Below are positions 1 through 7,053 of a stretch of 14,879 nucleotides of DNA, one piece after another; the first letter of the stretch is position 1, and each line of letters begins with the position of its first letter. The position numbers and the translations under genes are program-made. The notes under the pieces were generated by a model that had not been told where the DNA came from, searched no databases, and was given only the letters and a program-made list of their open reading frames with translations. This DNA is from Gammaproteobacteria bacterium (GTDB taxonomy: Bacteria; Pseudomonadota; Gammaproteobacteria; Magnimaribacterales; Magnimaribacteraceae): positions 1 to 14,879 of the forward strand of contig PCBA01000013.1 of the NCBI GenBank assembly GCA_002730855.1, given 5' to 3'.

Positions 1-794
1 CCTCCTCCGTGTCTAGCCATTCCACCATAAGTATCTACAATTATTTTTCTTCCAGTTAAGCCGCAATCTCCAACCGGCCCGCCAATTTCAAATTTTCCTG
101 TTGGATTAATATAATATTTTGTATCTGCATTAAGCCAGTTAGAGGGAAGAGTTGGTTTCACTATTTCTTCCATTACACCCTCTTTTAAATCTTCTTGTGA
201 AACCTCTGGGTCATGTTGAGTTGACAGAACTACGGCAGAAATAGATTCTGGTTTCCCGTCGCTTCCATAGACAAAGCTAACTTGACTTTTTGCATCTGGT
301 CTCAACCAAGACAGTTTGCCACTTTTTCTAATAAAGGCCTGTTGTTCTACAAGTCTGTGTGAATAAGTTATAGGGGCTGGCATTAAAACTTCTGTCTCAT
401 TAGTAGCGTAGCCAAACATTAAACCTTGGTCTCCCGCTCCTTGCTCTAGGTCTTCGCCTTCGCCTTCATTAACTCCTTGAGCAATATCTTGTGACTGTTT
501 CCCAATAGCATTAATAACTTCACAAGTGTTTCCATCGCACCCTACTTCCAGGCTGTCGTAGCCAATATCAAGGATAACTTTTCTTACTAATGACTCTAAA
601 TTAGGCTCAGAATGGCTTGTAATTTCTCCAGCAAGGACAACCAGGTTGTCTTTCACTAAAGTTTCACAAGCAACCCTTGATTCTGGGTCATCTCTAAGCA
701 TTGCATCCAAAACAGCATCGGAGATCTGATCTGCCATTTTATCTGGATGGCCTTCTGAAACAGATTCAGAAGTAAATAATTTGTATTCAGACAT
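1..794 (-). CDS. metK: S-adenosylmethionine synthetase, 3' end cut by window edge
   Basis: Makes S-adenosylmethionine from methionine and ATP in the cytosol; it supplies the methyl donor used by UbiE and MiaB in this same window. Read on the minus strand from ATG at 794, 264 whole codons are visible and the frame is open to base 1. The ATP/methionine motif GHPDK is at residues 15-19, GAGDQG at 119-124, and the P-loop-like GGPVGDCGLTGRK at 238-250. The visible end, MARHGGG, matches the family just before its AFSGKD segment, so roughly the last 120 residues of a normal ~384-residue protein lie outside the window. AAGGAT at 800-805 is a good ribosome binding site 5 bases from the start. Divergent from tkt. 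The leader is too short for a SAM riboswitch. Not a broken gene, only a truncated view. Confidence 0.97.
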   Translation of the reverse strand, partial: MSEYKLFTSESVSEGHPDKMADQISDAVLDAMLRDDPESRVACETLVKDNLVVLAGEITSHSEPNLESLVRKVILDIGYDSLEVGCDGNTCEVINAIGKQSQDIAQGVNEGEGEDLEQGAGDQGLMFGYATNETEVLMPAPITYSHRLVEQQAFIRKSGKLSWLRPDAKSQVSFVYGSDGKPESISAVVLSTQHDPEVSQEDLKEGVMEEIVKPTLPSNWLNADTKYYINPTGKFEIGGPVGDCGLTGRKIIVDTYGGMARHGG

Positions 795-927
795 TGTTTA
801 TCCTTTTAATGTTGAAAAGGCGGGTATTTTACACACATTCTATTAAATTTTTTTATATTTTATCAATATCCAAGCTTTGACTATATACATGCAAAATTTT
901 TTCAGCGAAAATAGGAATTACTAAGAA
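795..927. other. Divergent intergenic region between metK and tkt
   Basis: This 133-base spacer is the longest gene-free stretch in the window and must hold the promoters for metK (leftward) and the tkt operon (rightward). The leftward promoter is listed separately. For tkt I see only weak candidates: a -10-like TATATA at 882-887 with a poor -35 (TTTATC, 859-864), or a good -35-like TTGACT at 877-882 without a convincing -10. No MetJ-type repeats, riboswitch fold or terminator stood out. Confidence 0.6.
837..866 (-). promoter_or_regulatory. Candidate sigma-70 promoter for metK
   Basis: On the minus strand a TTGATA box (861-866) is followed after 18 bases by TAGAAT (837-842); each matches five of six consensus positions. 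Transcription would start near base 830 and give a leader of about 36 bases carrying the metK ribosome binding site. This is the best promoter match I found in the window, but the region is very A+T-rich, so chance matches are easy. Confidence 0.5.
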
Positions 928-2913
928 ATGACTAAAAAAAGCAAAGATTTAGCTAATATTCTAAGGGTTTTAGCAATAGATTCTATTGAAAAGGCTAAAA
1001 GCGGTCATCCAGGCATGCCCATGGGTATGGCAGATATAGCAGAAGTGCTATGGAGACAACACTTAAAACACAATCCGAAAAATCCTAAGTGGGCGAACCG
1101 AGACAGGTTTGTTTTGTCAAATGGTCATGGCTCTATGCTTATTTATGCCCTATTACACTTAACTGGTTATGAATTAGATATAGAAGAACTGAAAAACTTT
1201 AGACAATTAGGGTCGAAGACGCCAGGACACCCAGAATTTGGGATTACTCCTGGGATTGAAACCACCACTGGACCCTTGGGGCAAGGTATTTCTAATGGGG
1301 TCGGAATGGCTATTGCGGAAAGACTTCTTTCTGAAAAGTTCAATACGTCAGAGCATCAAATAGTAGACCACATGACTTATGTTTTTACTGGGGACGGATG
1401 TTTGATGGAAGGTATTTCTCATGAAGCTTGTTCGCTTGCAGGAACATTAGGACTAGGAAAGTTAGTATTAATTTATGATGACAATGGAATCTCCATAGAT
1501 GGAAATGTTGAAGGGTGGTTTACAGAAAATATACCGGATAGATTTAAATCTTATGGATGGCAGGTAGTGCCAGACGTTGATGGGCACAATAAAGAGGAGG
1601 TCGATAAAGCAATCCAGTCAGCAAAAGACCAAATAGATAAGCCCACTATAATTTGTTGTAAAACAATCATAGGCAAGGGGTCTCCAAATAAAGAAGGATC
1701 TGCTTCGTCTCATGGATCAGCATTAGGTGAAGAAGAGATACAAAATACCAGAGAAAAGCTAGGCTGGGATCATGAAGCTTTCGATATACCTAAAGAAATA
1801 TATTTTGAATGGGATGCTTCTTCTAAAGGGCAAGAATTAGAAGAGAAATGGCAAGCTAGTTTTAAAGAATATGAATTAAAGAACCCTGATCTTGCAAAAG
1901 AATTTATTAGGCGTAATTCAAATGAGATACCTAAAGGCATTGAAGATGCAATTTATGAGTATATAAAAGAAGCGCAGAATGAAGAGCCGAATCTCGCAAC
2001 CAGAACATCTTCTCAAAGGGTTATTAATGTTTTAGGCCCTCTTATTCCTGAACTATTAGGGGGTTCTGCTGATTTGACAGGTTCAAATAATACTAATTGG
2101 GATGGAACTCATGAAATTGAGGCAAAAGACTTTTCTGGAAATTATATAAATTACGGGGTTAGAGAATTTGCTATGACAGGCATTATGAATGGGTTGATTC
2201 TTCATGGAGGTGTTCGGCCGTATAGTGGAACCTTTTTAACCTTCTTGGATTATGCTAGAAATGCTGTAAGGATGGCTGCCTTAATGCAAATTCCTACTAT
2301 ATTAGTTTACTCCCATGATTCAATTGGGGTTGGTGAAGATGGTCCGACACACCAGCCAGTTGAGCATCTTACAAGTTTAAGAACTACTCCAAATTTAGAG
2401 ACATGGAGGCCTTGCGATGCTTCTGAGACAGCCATTTCTTGGCTGTCTGCTATTAGTAATTTAACCAAGCCGACTGCTCTAATCCTTTCGAGACAAAGCT
2501 TGCCTACCTTCAAAAGAGATCATTCTCAAATTCATTCGATTGAGAAAGGGGCTTATACTCTTTATGAACCAGAAAAAGAACCGGAATTGGTTTTAATTGC
2601 TACCGGATCTGAAGTTAAGCTGGCCATGGAAGTTGCGGAAGAGCTTAGAGGAAAAAAATACGTAAGAGTTGTATCTATGCCGTGCTCTGAAAGATTTGAT
2701 GAACAGTCGGATCAGTATAAATCTGAAGTATTAGGAACAGATATAAAGCGAGTGGCTATAGAAGCGTCTCATGAGGACTGGTGGAGAAAATATGTAGGTT
2801 TAGATGGAATTGTTATTGGCATGAATTCATTTGGAGAATCAGCTCCAGGCAATGATCTTTTTGAACATTTTGGTTTTACCAAAGAAAAGATAATAAAAGC
2901 CTTAAGGCTCTAA
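928..2913 (+). CDS. tkt: Transketolase
   Basis: Thiamine-diphosphate enzyme that moves two-carbon ketol units between sugar phosphates, linking the non-oxidative pentose phosphate pathway to glycolysis in the cytosol. At 661 residues it is full length (E. coli TktA is 663). The N-terminal ThDP-binding domain has active-site His27 and His67, the GDG motif at 155-157 with the metal-binding Asn at about 186, and His262 in a SHG context. The pyrimidine-binding domain has the catalytic Glu413 (GVREFAM) and the DSIGVGEDGPTHQPVEHL signature at 464-481, followed by the C-terminal domain from about residue 540. AGGA at 913-916 lies 11 bases before the ATG. First gene of tkt-pgk-fba-dtd, 6 bases before pgk. 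A transaldolase or epd gene is not present here. Confidence 0.98.
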   Translation: MTKKSKDLANILRVLAIDSIEKAKSGHPGMPMGMADIAEVLWRQHLKHNPKNPKWANRDRFVLSNGHGSMLIYALLHLTGYELDIEELKNFRQLGSKTPGHPEFGITPGIETTTGPLGQGISNGVGMAIAERLLSEKFNTSEHQIVDHMTYVFTGDGCLMEGISHEACSLAGTLGLGKLVLIYDDNGISIDGNVEGWFTENIPDRFKSYGWQVVPDVDGHNKEEVDKAIQSAKDQIDKPTIICCKTIIGKGSPNKEGSASSHGSALGEEEIQNTREKLGWDHEAFDIPKEIYFEWDASSKGQELEEKWQASFKEYELKNPDLAKEFIRRNSNEIPKGIEDAIYEYIKEAQNEEPNLATRTSSQRVINVLGPLIPELLGGSADLTGSNNTNWDGTHEIEAKDFSGNYINYGVREFAMTGIMNGLILHGGVRPYSGTFLTFLDYARNAVRMAALMQIPTILVYSHDSIGVGEDGPTHQPVEHLTSLRTTPNLETWRPCDASETAISWLSAISNLTKPTALILSRQSLPTFKRDHSQIHSIEKGAYTLYEPEKEPELVLIATGSEVKLAMEVAEELRGKKYVRVVSMPCSERFDEQSDQYKSEVLGTDIKRVAIEASHEDWWRKYVGLDGIVIGMNSFGESAPGNDLFEHFGFTKEKIIKALRL

Positions 2914-2919
2914 CAATAC

Positions 2920-4080
2920 ATGAAATTTCTTGGATTGAATGATTTTCAATTTAAAGACCAAAAGGTTTTGTTACGTTTGGATTTAAATGCGCCAGTGGAA
3001 GAAGGGAAAGTCACTAATGATGAAAGGTTGATTAGGTCTTTGCCAACAATAAGCCATATATTAGAAGAAGAAGGAAAGCTTATTATTATCAGTCATTTAG
3101 GAAGGCCAGAAGAGAATGATTTATATCAACCCAAGTTTTCTTTATCGCCTATCGTTAAGAGGTTAGAAGAATTATTAGGGAAATCTATTCCTTTGATTGA
3201 AGGATTAGATAACGTTCCATCGATAGAGAGTGGCGAGCTCCTTGTCCTAGAAAATATAAGATTTCTAAAAGGTGAAAAATCAAATGAACCTGAACTGTCA
3301 AAGAAATTAGCAAACCTTGCAGATATTTTTGTAATGGATGCATTTGCAACCTCACACAGGGCCCATTCTTCCACTGCTGGAATAATAGAATTTAGTAAAA
3401 ATGCATGCGCGGGCTTGCTATTAAGAGAAGAAGTGAATGCATTATCTAAATTAATGCTTAAGGAATCTACTTCCTCCTTAGCAGTTTTGGGAGGCGCAAA
3501 GATCTCAACAAAATTAAATTTGATTAATTCTTTGTCTGAAAAGATGGGGGCAGTAATTTTGGGAGGGGGATTAGCTAATACTTGTTTGGCCGCACAAGGA
3601 TATTTTGTAGGAAATTCTTTAATAGAAGAAAGTATGTTAGGGCAAGCTTTAGAGCTTTCTAAGAAGAATAATGTAATTATCCCTGAAAAGGTTATTGTAG
3701 CTAATTCATCAAATGAAGAAGGTATAGTAACCCATGTAGATAAAGTAAAAAAAGGGCAATCTATTTTTGATGTAGCTCCTGATAGTTTTGTAGAACTAAG
3801 AGGTTTGTTTGAGAACGCGACTACTATTTTATGGAATGGTCCTATGGGTTTATTTGAAGAACCCCAATTCTCTAGTGGAACTAAAAAGGTTGCAGAGATG
3901 ATTGCTTCTTCTAAAGCCTTTTCAGTTTGTGGAGGAGGAGATACTATATCTGCTGCAGCCGACGCAGGTGTTTTAGATAGGTTAGACTATGTTTCTACTG
4001 CAGGAGGGGCATTTTTAGAATTCGTAGAAGGAAGAAAATTACCTGCATTAGAGGCCTTGCAATTAAAGGCTTTAAAATAA
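2920..4080 (+). CDS. pgk: Phosphoglycerate kinase
   Basis: Interconverts 1,3-bisphosphoglycerate plus ADP with 3-phosphoglycerate plus ATP, in glycolysis and gluconeogenesis. The 386-residue length equals that of E. coli Pgk (387). The N-terminal substrate lobe carries RLDLNAPV at 19-26 (the family signature is usually RVDLNVP), SHLGRP at 58-63 and HRAHSSTAG near 145-153. The nucleotide lobe carries GGAKISTK near 190-197, the WNGPMG segment near 304-309 and the GGGDT phosphate loop near 337-341. The start lies 6 bases after the tkt stop with no clear ribosome binding site, so translation is probably coupled to tkt. In E. coli-like gammaproteobacteria epd precedes pgk in this cluster; here tkt is directly upstream. 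The glyceraldehyde-3-phosphate dehydrogenase must be encoded elsewhere. Confidence 0.98.
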   Translation: MKFLGLNDFQFKDQKVLLRLDLNAPVEEGKVTNDERLIRSLPTISHILEEEGKLIIISHLGRPEENDLYQPKFSLSPIVKRLEELLGKSIPLIEGLDNVPSIESGELLVLENIRFLKGEKSNEPELSKKLANLADIFVMDAFATSHRAHSSTAGIIEFSKNACAGLLLREEVNALSKLMLKESTSSLAVLGGAKISTKLNLINSLSEKMGAVILGGGLANTCLAAQGYFVGNSLIEESMLGQALELSKKNNVIIPEKVIVANSSNEEGIVTHVDKVKKGQSIFDVAPDSFVELRGLFENATTILWNGPMGLFEEPQFSSGTKKVAEMIASSKAFSVCGGGDTISAAADAGVLDRLDYVSTAGGAFLEFVEGRKLPALEALQLKALK

Positions 4081-4098
4081 GTTTTATGATTGATTTCT

Positions 4099-4103
4099 AG
4101 GAG
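4099..4103 (+). promoter_or_regulatory. Ribosome binding site that decides the fba start
   Basis: AGGAG at 4099-4103 lies 7 bases before ATG at 4111, ideal spacing. A TTG at 4090, in the same frame, would place this site inside the gene and has no site of its own. The ATG at 4111 is therefore the better start. This is one of the few strong Shine-Dalgarno sequences in the window. Confidence 0.75.
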
Positions 4104-4110
4104 CAAAGAA

Positions 4111-5121
4111 ATGGATTTAAATAATATAGAAGATATAGCTAGATATATAGTAAAAGCCGGCAAAGGAATTCTCGCAGCCGATGAAAGTAATCCAACTTGT
4201 GGGAAAAGGTTTGATTCGATTGGAGTAGAATCAACAGAACAGAATCGAAGAGATTACCGTGAAATGTTGTTTAGGTCACAGGGCATGAGAGGCAATATAG
4301 GAGGGGTGATACTATTTGATGAGACTATTCGACAAGAAGCAGAAGATGGAACCTCTTTGGTTAAAATAATTTCAGACCAAGGAGCCCTTCCAGGAATTAA
4401 GGTAGATCAAGGTTTAAAACCAATTGGAGACTCTGAAGAATCAATTACGCAAGGTCTTGATGGTTTAGATGCTAGGCTAAAGGAGTATTATTCTTTGGGT
4501 GCTAAATTTACAAAATGGAGAGCGGTAATAAAGATAGGTAATTCAATGCCTTCAGATGACGCAATACAAAGCAATATGGTTGCCCTTGCAGATTACGCTA
4601 AAGTAGTTCAAGAAAATCATATGGTCCCGATGGTAGAGCCAGAAGTCTTAATGGACGGCACTCATTCAATTCAAGAATGCTTTGATGCTACATCTAGATG
4701 CCTAAATACTTTATTTGCTGCATTGGACGAAAGGCGAGTAAACATAAAAGGCACAATATTAAAACCTAATATGGTTACTTCAGGTTCTGAGGTTGCGCAT
4801 AAAGCAGATAAGAACGAAGTAGCCAAACAAACCATAAAGTGTCTTAAAGAAAATGTACCAAGCGATCTTCCCGGAATAACATTTCTTTCAGGTGGACAGT
4901 CCGATTTGGATTCAACCGCCCATTTAGATGCAATGAATAAGATTGGCGGATTTAGCTGGAAGTTAAGTTTCTCGTATGGGAGGGCGTTGCAGCAACCAGC
5001 TTTAAAAGCTTGGATGGGTAAAAAAGAAAATGCTTCTTTAGCTCAAGAAGCACTTTCCCATAGAGCCCTTATGAATAAACTAGCTGCAGAAGGCTCTTGG
5101 AGTTCGTCACTAGAGAATTAA
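4111..5121 (+). CDS. Class I fructose-bisphosphate aldolase (glycolytic type)
   Basis: Cleaves or forms fructose 1,6-bisphosphate from glyceraldehyde 3-phosphate and dihydroxyacetone phosphate through a lysine Schiff base. From ATG 4111 the protein has 336 residues. Landmarks of the eukaryote-like class I family (PF00274) are all present: AADES with Asp24, TKWR with Lys135, EPE with Glu176 and Glu178, the Schiff-base Lys218 in GTILKPNM, and Arg292 in FSYGRALQ. The zinc-binding histidines of class II FbaA are absent as a pattern, so this is not the enzyme normally encoded after pgk in E. coli-like genomes. It starts 30 bases after the pgk stop and ends 3 bases before dtd. Class I enzymes are metal-independent and often favoured in gluconeogenesis; that role here is inference. 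I leave the symbol empty because fbaA and fbaB name other families. Confidence 0.95.
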   Translation: MDLNNIEDIARYIVKAGKGILAADESNPTCGKRFDSIGVESTEQNRRDYREMLFRSQGMRGNIGGVILFDETIRQEAEDGTSLVKIISDQGALPGIKVDQGLKPIGDSEESITQGLDGLDARLKEYYSLGAKFTKWRAVIKIGNSMPSDDAIQSNMVALADYAKVVQENHMVPMVEPEVLMDGTHSIQECFDATSRCLNTLFAALDERRVNIKGTILKPNMVTSGSEVAHKADKNEVAKQTIKCLKENVPSDLPGITFLSGGQSDLDSTAHLDAMNKIGGFSWKLSFSYGRALQQPALKAWMGKKENASLAQEALSHRALMNKLAAEGSWSSSLEN

Positions 5122-5124
5122 TAA

Positions 5125-5562
5125 TTGAAACTTTTAATACAAAGAGTTTCAGAAGCATCTGTAACAGTAGAAAGCAAGACCGTTGCTTCTATATCTAAAG
5201 GAGTCTTAATATTAGTAGGATTTGATCCTCTAGATTCCATAGAAGATATTAATAAACTTACAAAAAAACTATTAAGCTTCAAAATCTTTAATGACGATAG
5301 AGGTAGAGTGGGTTTGAGTATTTTAGAGGAAAAAGCTGAAATATTGATCGTTCCCCAAGTTACTCTTTCTGTGAATACTGGTAAAGGCAACAAACCTAGC
5401 TTCTCTCAAGCAGCAGGACCACAAAAAGGACTAAAGCTTTTTAATTTATTTAGAGATCATATTAAGGATAGCTATAGAGAAGCAGAAGCAGGTATTTTCG
5501 GTGCAAATATGTCCGTTAAATTAGTTAATGAAGGGCCAATTACTTATTGGTTCGAATCGTAG
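5125..5562 (+). CDS. dtd: D-aminoacyl-tRNA deacylase
   Basis: Removes D-amino acids (and glycine mischarged on tRNA-Ala) from tRNA, a proofreading step in translation. The 145-residue length is typical. The TTG start at 5125 gives MKLLIQRVSEASV, which aligns with the family's usual MKALIQRV N-terminus, so the rare start codon is well supported; no ATG fits. It lies 3 bases after the aldolase stop with no clear ribosome binding site, suggesting coupling. The C-terminal cross-subunit motif NEGPITYW (family NxGPVTFW, with the Gly-cisPro pair) is intact, as is NKPSFSQ near residue 89. The usual SQFTL motif reads PQVTL at 77-81, which is odd. The last 19 bases overlap the 3' end of convergent tatC. 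Confidence 0.94.
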   Translation: MKLLIQRVSEASVTVESKTVASISKGVLILVGFDPLDSIEDINKLTKKLLSFKIFNDDRGRVGLSILEEKAEILIVPQVTLSVNTGKGNKPSFSQAAGPQKGLKLFNLFRDHIKDSYREAEAGIFGANMSVKLVNEGPITYWFES

Positions 5563-6284
5563 TCTGTTGTTCTGCCTCTTTTAACAGTCAATCTTGCCAT
5601 TAATAAGCCTATTTCAAAAAGCAACCAAGCAGGAATAGCTAATAAAGTTTGGGATATTACATCAGGCGGTGTGAGGAACATTCCTACAACAAAACATCCA
5701 ATTATTACATAGGGTCTTTTTTTGCTAAGACCTTCTGTCGTTGAAATACCACTCCAAACTAACAAAAAGATTAATACAGGGATCTCAAATGCAAACGAAA
5801 AAGCAAACATCATGCTTAGAACAAAATCTAAATATCTGCTGATGTCAGTCATTATTAATATCCCATCGGGAGCAGACCCTATAAAAAAGCTAAACACCAA
5901 AGGCAAAACAAGGTAATAGGTAAATACGATGCCTAAGTAGAACAGAATTAAACTGGATAGCATTATTAGGAAACTTAATTTCTTTTCATTTTTATACATC
6001 CCAGGCGCTATAAAGCCCCACACCTGATTTAAGAAATAAGGCATAGACATTAATAGGGAGACAAAAAAAGTAAGTTTAATAGGGGCTAAGAAAGGGGAAG
6101 CAACTTCGGTGGCTATCATCGAAGAGTTCTTGGGAAGGAAAATCTGTAATGGTTCTGCAAGCAATTGATAAATATCATTAGAGAAATAAACCAAACAAAT
6201 GAAGCAACCCATAATGGCGATTGCAGATTTTATCAACCTAGCCCTAAGCTCTCTGAAATGCTCCAAGAAGGTATTCTCTTCCAT
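5544..6284 (-). CDS. tatC: Sec-independent protein translocase subunit TatC
   Basis: Integral inner-membrane receptor of the twin-arginine pathway; with TatB it binds twin-arginine signal peptides and recruits TatA to export folded proteins. It has 246 residues and six hydrophobic segments at roughly 19-35, 68-90, 106-127, 150-176, 193-207 and 210-227. The cytoplasmic N-terminus has the HFRELRARL pattern with Glu12, and the first cytoplasmic loop has MYKNEKK with Glu100; both correspond to signal-peptide-binding residues in E. coli TatC (Glu15 and Glu103). MIATEVASPFLAPIKLTF (56-73) and FLTPPDVISQTLLAIP near 204-219 are near-identical to the E. coli protein. Last gene of the minus-strand operon, 17 A/T-only bases after tatB, with no clear ribosome binding site. 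Confidence 0.98.
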   Translation of the reverse strand: MEENTFLEHFRELRARLIKSAIAIMGCFICLVYFSNDIYQLLAEPLQIFLPKNSSMIATEVASPFLAPIKLTFFVSLLMSMPYFLNQVWGFIAPGMYKNEKKLSFLIMLSSLILFYLGIVFTYYLVLPLVFSFFIGSAPDGILIMTDISRYLDFVLSMMFAFSFAFEIPVLIFLLVWSGISTTEGLSKKRPYVIIGCFVVGMFLTPPDVISQTLLAIPAWLLFEIGLLMARLTVKRGRTTDYDSNQ

Positions 6285-6301
6285 TATTTGAATATATTTT
6301 T

Positions 6302-6535
6302 TTATTTTTTAGATTCTTTTAAGCCTTCTAAAATTTCTTCGTTTCTAGAATCTTGATAGATTTCATTCAATCCAAATATTCTTGTGAATTCTTGTTTAGT
6401 TTTAGTGCTCTGTTTTTTTAGCCAAAGGAGAGCTTTTGAGCTTGATTTAACTGCATCCGGTAGTTTTTCAGGACCCAGTACAATCAAAATTACAAAAATT
6501 ATAAGAAGAAGCTCAAAGAAGCCTATATCAAACAT
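6302..6535 (-). CDS. tatB: Sec-independent protein translocase subunit TatB
   Basis: Forms the TatBC receptor for twin-arginine precursors at the inner membrane. The start MFDIGFFELLL, with Glu8, is the TatB signature and distinguishes it from TatA; a single transmembrane helix at about 6-20 ends in LGPEKLP, the hinge, followed by an amphipathic helix to about residue 50. At 77 residues it is much shorter than E. coli TatB (171), lacking most of the variable C-terminal tail; the conserved functional part is complete. The start lies 3 bases after the tatA stop, so the two are probably translationally coupled. Order tatA-tatB-tatC is the standard one. Confidence 0.95.
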   Translation of the reverse strand: MFDIGFFELLLIIFVILIVLGPEKLPDAVKSSSKALLWLKKQSTKTKQEFTRIFGLNEIYQDSRNEEILEGLKESKK

Positions 6536-6538
6536 CTT

Positions 6539-6703
6539 TTATTTGCTGTCTTTATCTTCTTCGTCCATGGCCTTTCTAAAACTTTTTATAGTGTTTGCCA
6601 AATCAGATCCTAGGCTTTTTAATCTTTTAGTGCCGCCAAAAAGCAATAGAACCACTATTAGAATAATAAGAATTTGCCAAATACTTATGCCACCTATGCC
6701 CAT
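6539..6703 (-). CDS. tatA: Sec-independent protein translocase subunit TatA
   Basis: Pore-forming or membrane-weakening subunit of the Tat pathway that oligomerises on the TatBC receptor. Translating the minus strand from ATG at 6703 gives 54 residues. GISIWQILIILIVVLLLFGG (5-24) is the single transmembrane helix ending in the TatA FG hinge, followed by the basic amphipathic helix TKRLKSLGSDLANTIKSFRK and an acidic DEEDKD tail, the usual TatA organisation. E. coli TatA has 89 residues, so the tail is short. An excellent ribosome binding site, AGGAGA (complement of 6709-6714), sits 5 bases before the start and supports real, probably strong, translation, fitting the high TatA:TatBC ratio known for the system. 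It starts 13 bases after the hisE stop. Confidence 0.96.
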   Translation of the reverse strand: MGIGGISIWQILIILIVVLLLFGGTKRLKSLGSDLANTIKSFRKAMDEEDKDSK

Positions 6704-6716
6704 TTCATTCTCCTAT

Positions 6717-7049
6717 CTAATTTTTCTTCCGTGAAGATTTTTCTTCATGTCCTGAAGTTCCAAGTCTTGTTTCTAGCTCAACAAGAATATCTTCAAATTT
6801 AATGCCTTCATTTACAAGCAGAACCATAGTATGAAACCATAAATCAGCTGTTTCATGTATAACTTTTTTCTTCTTAGTTGAGTCGTTTGTTGAAGAAGCC
6901 TCTATTAACTCTAAAGCTTCTTCATAAATCTTTTTATTTATTGTTTCATTGCCCCCTTCAAGCAGAGATTTGACGTAAGACTCTTTAGGCTTCGAAGCTC
7001 TTCTATCCTCAATCAATTTTGCTAACTTTAATAAGACGTCTTTATCCAT
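6717..7049 (-). CDS. hisE: Phosphoribosyl-ATP pyrophosphatase
   Basis: Hydrolyses phosphoribosyl-ATP to phosphoribosyl-AMP, the second step of histidine synthesis. The 110 residues make one all-alpha MazG-like domain. SYVKSLLEGG at 24-33, EEALELIEA at 43-51 and HETADLWFH at 65-73 supply the conserved acidic metal ligands (EExxE and ExxxD). A lysine-rich stretch at 59-62 and a basic tail (KSSRKKN) are unremarkable. It is a stand-alone HisE without the HisI (cyclohydrolase) half found fused in enterobacteria, and no hisI gene is adjacent. The position between ubiB and tatA is the same as in pseudomonads, where hisI-hisE precede tatA. The start is 4 bases after the ubiB stop; no ribosome binding site is visible. 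Confidence 0.93.
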   Translation of the reverse strand: MDKDVLLKLAKLIEDRRASKPKESYVKSLLEGGNETINKKIYEEALELIEASSTNDSTKKKKVIHETADLWFHTMVLLVNEGIKFEDILVELETRLGTSGHEEKSSRKKN

Positions 7050-7053
7050 TTAA

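Noticed and set aside
795..836. SAM riboswitch or MetJ operator before metK
   Set aside because: The predicted leader is about 36 bases, too short for a known SAM riboswitch, and I see no tandem AGACGTCT-like MetJ boxes.
3126..3374. Minus-strand open frame of 82 codons inside pgk
   Set aside because: It lies wholly within a highly conserved gene on the other strand, has no family resemblance and no ribosome binding site.
4090..4110. TTG at 4090 as the start of the aldolase
   Set aside because: It lacks a ribosome binding site and would place a near-perfect AGGAG inside the gene; ATG at 4111 has that site at ideal spacing.
6285..6301. T-rich tract between tatB and tatC as a terminator
   Set aside because: There is no stem preceding it on either strand and it lies between two genes of one operon; it is just an A/T-rich spacer.
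6384..6734. Plus-strand open frame of 116 codons opposite tatB and tatA
   Set aside because: It is antisense to two well-supported tat genes; its composition is the shadow of their membrane helices.
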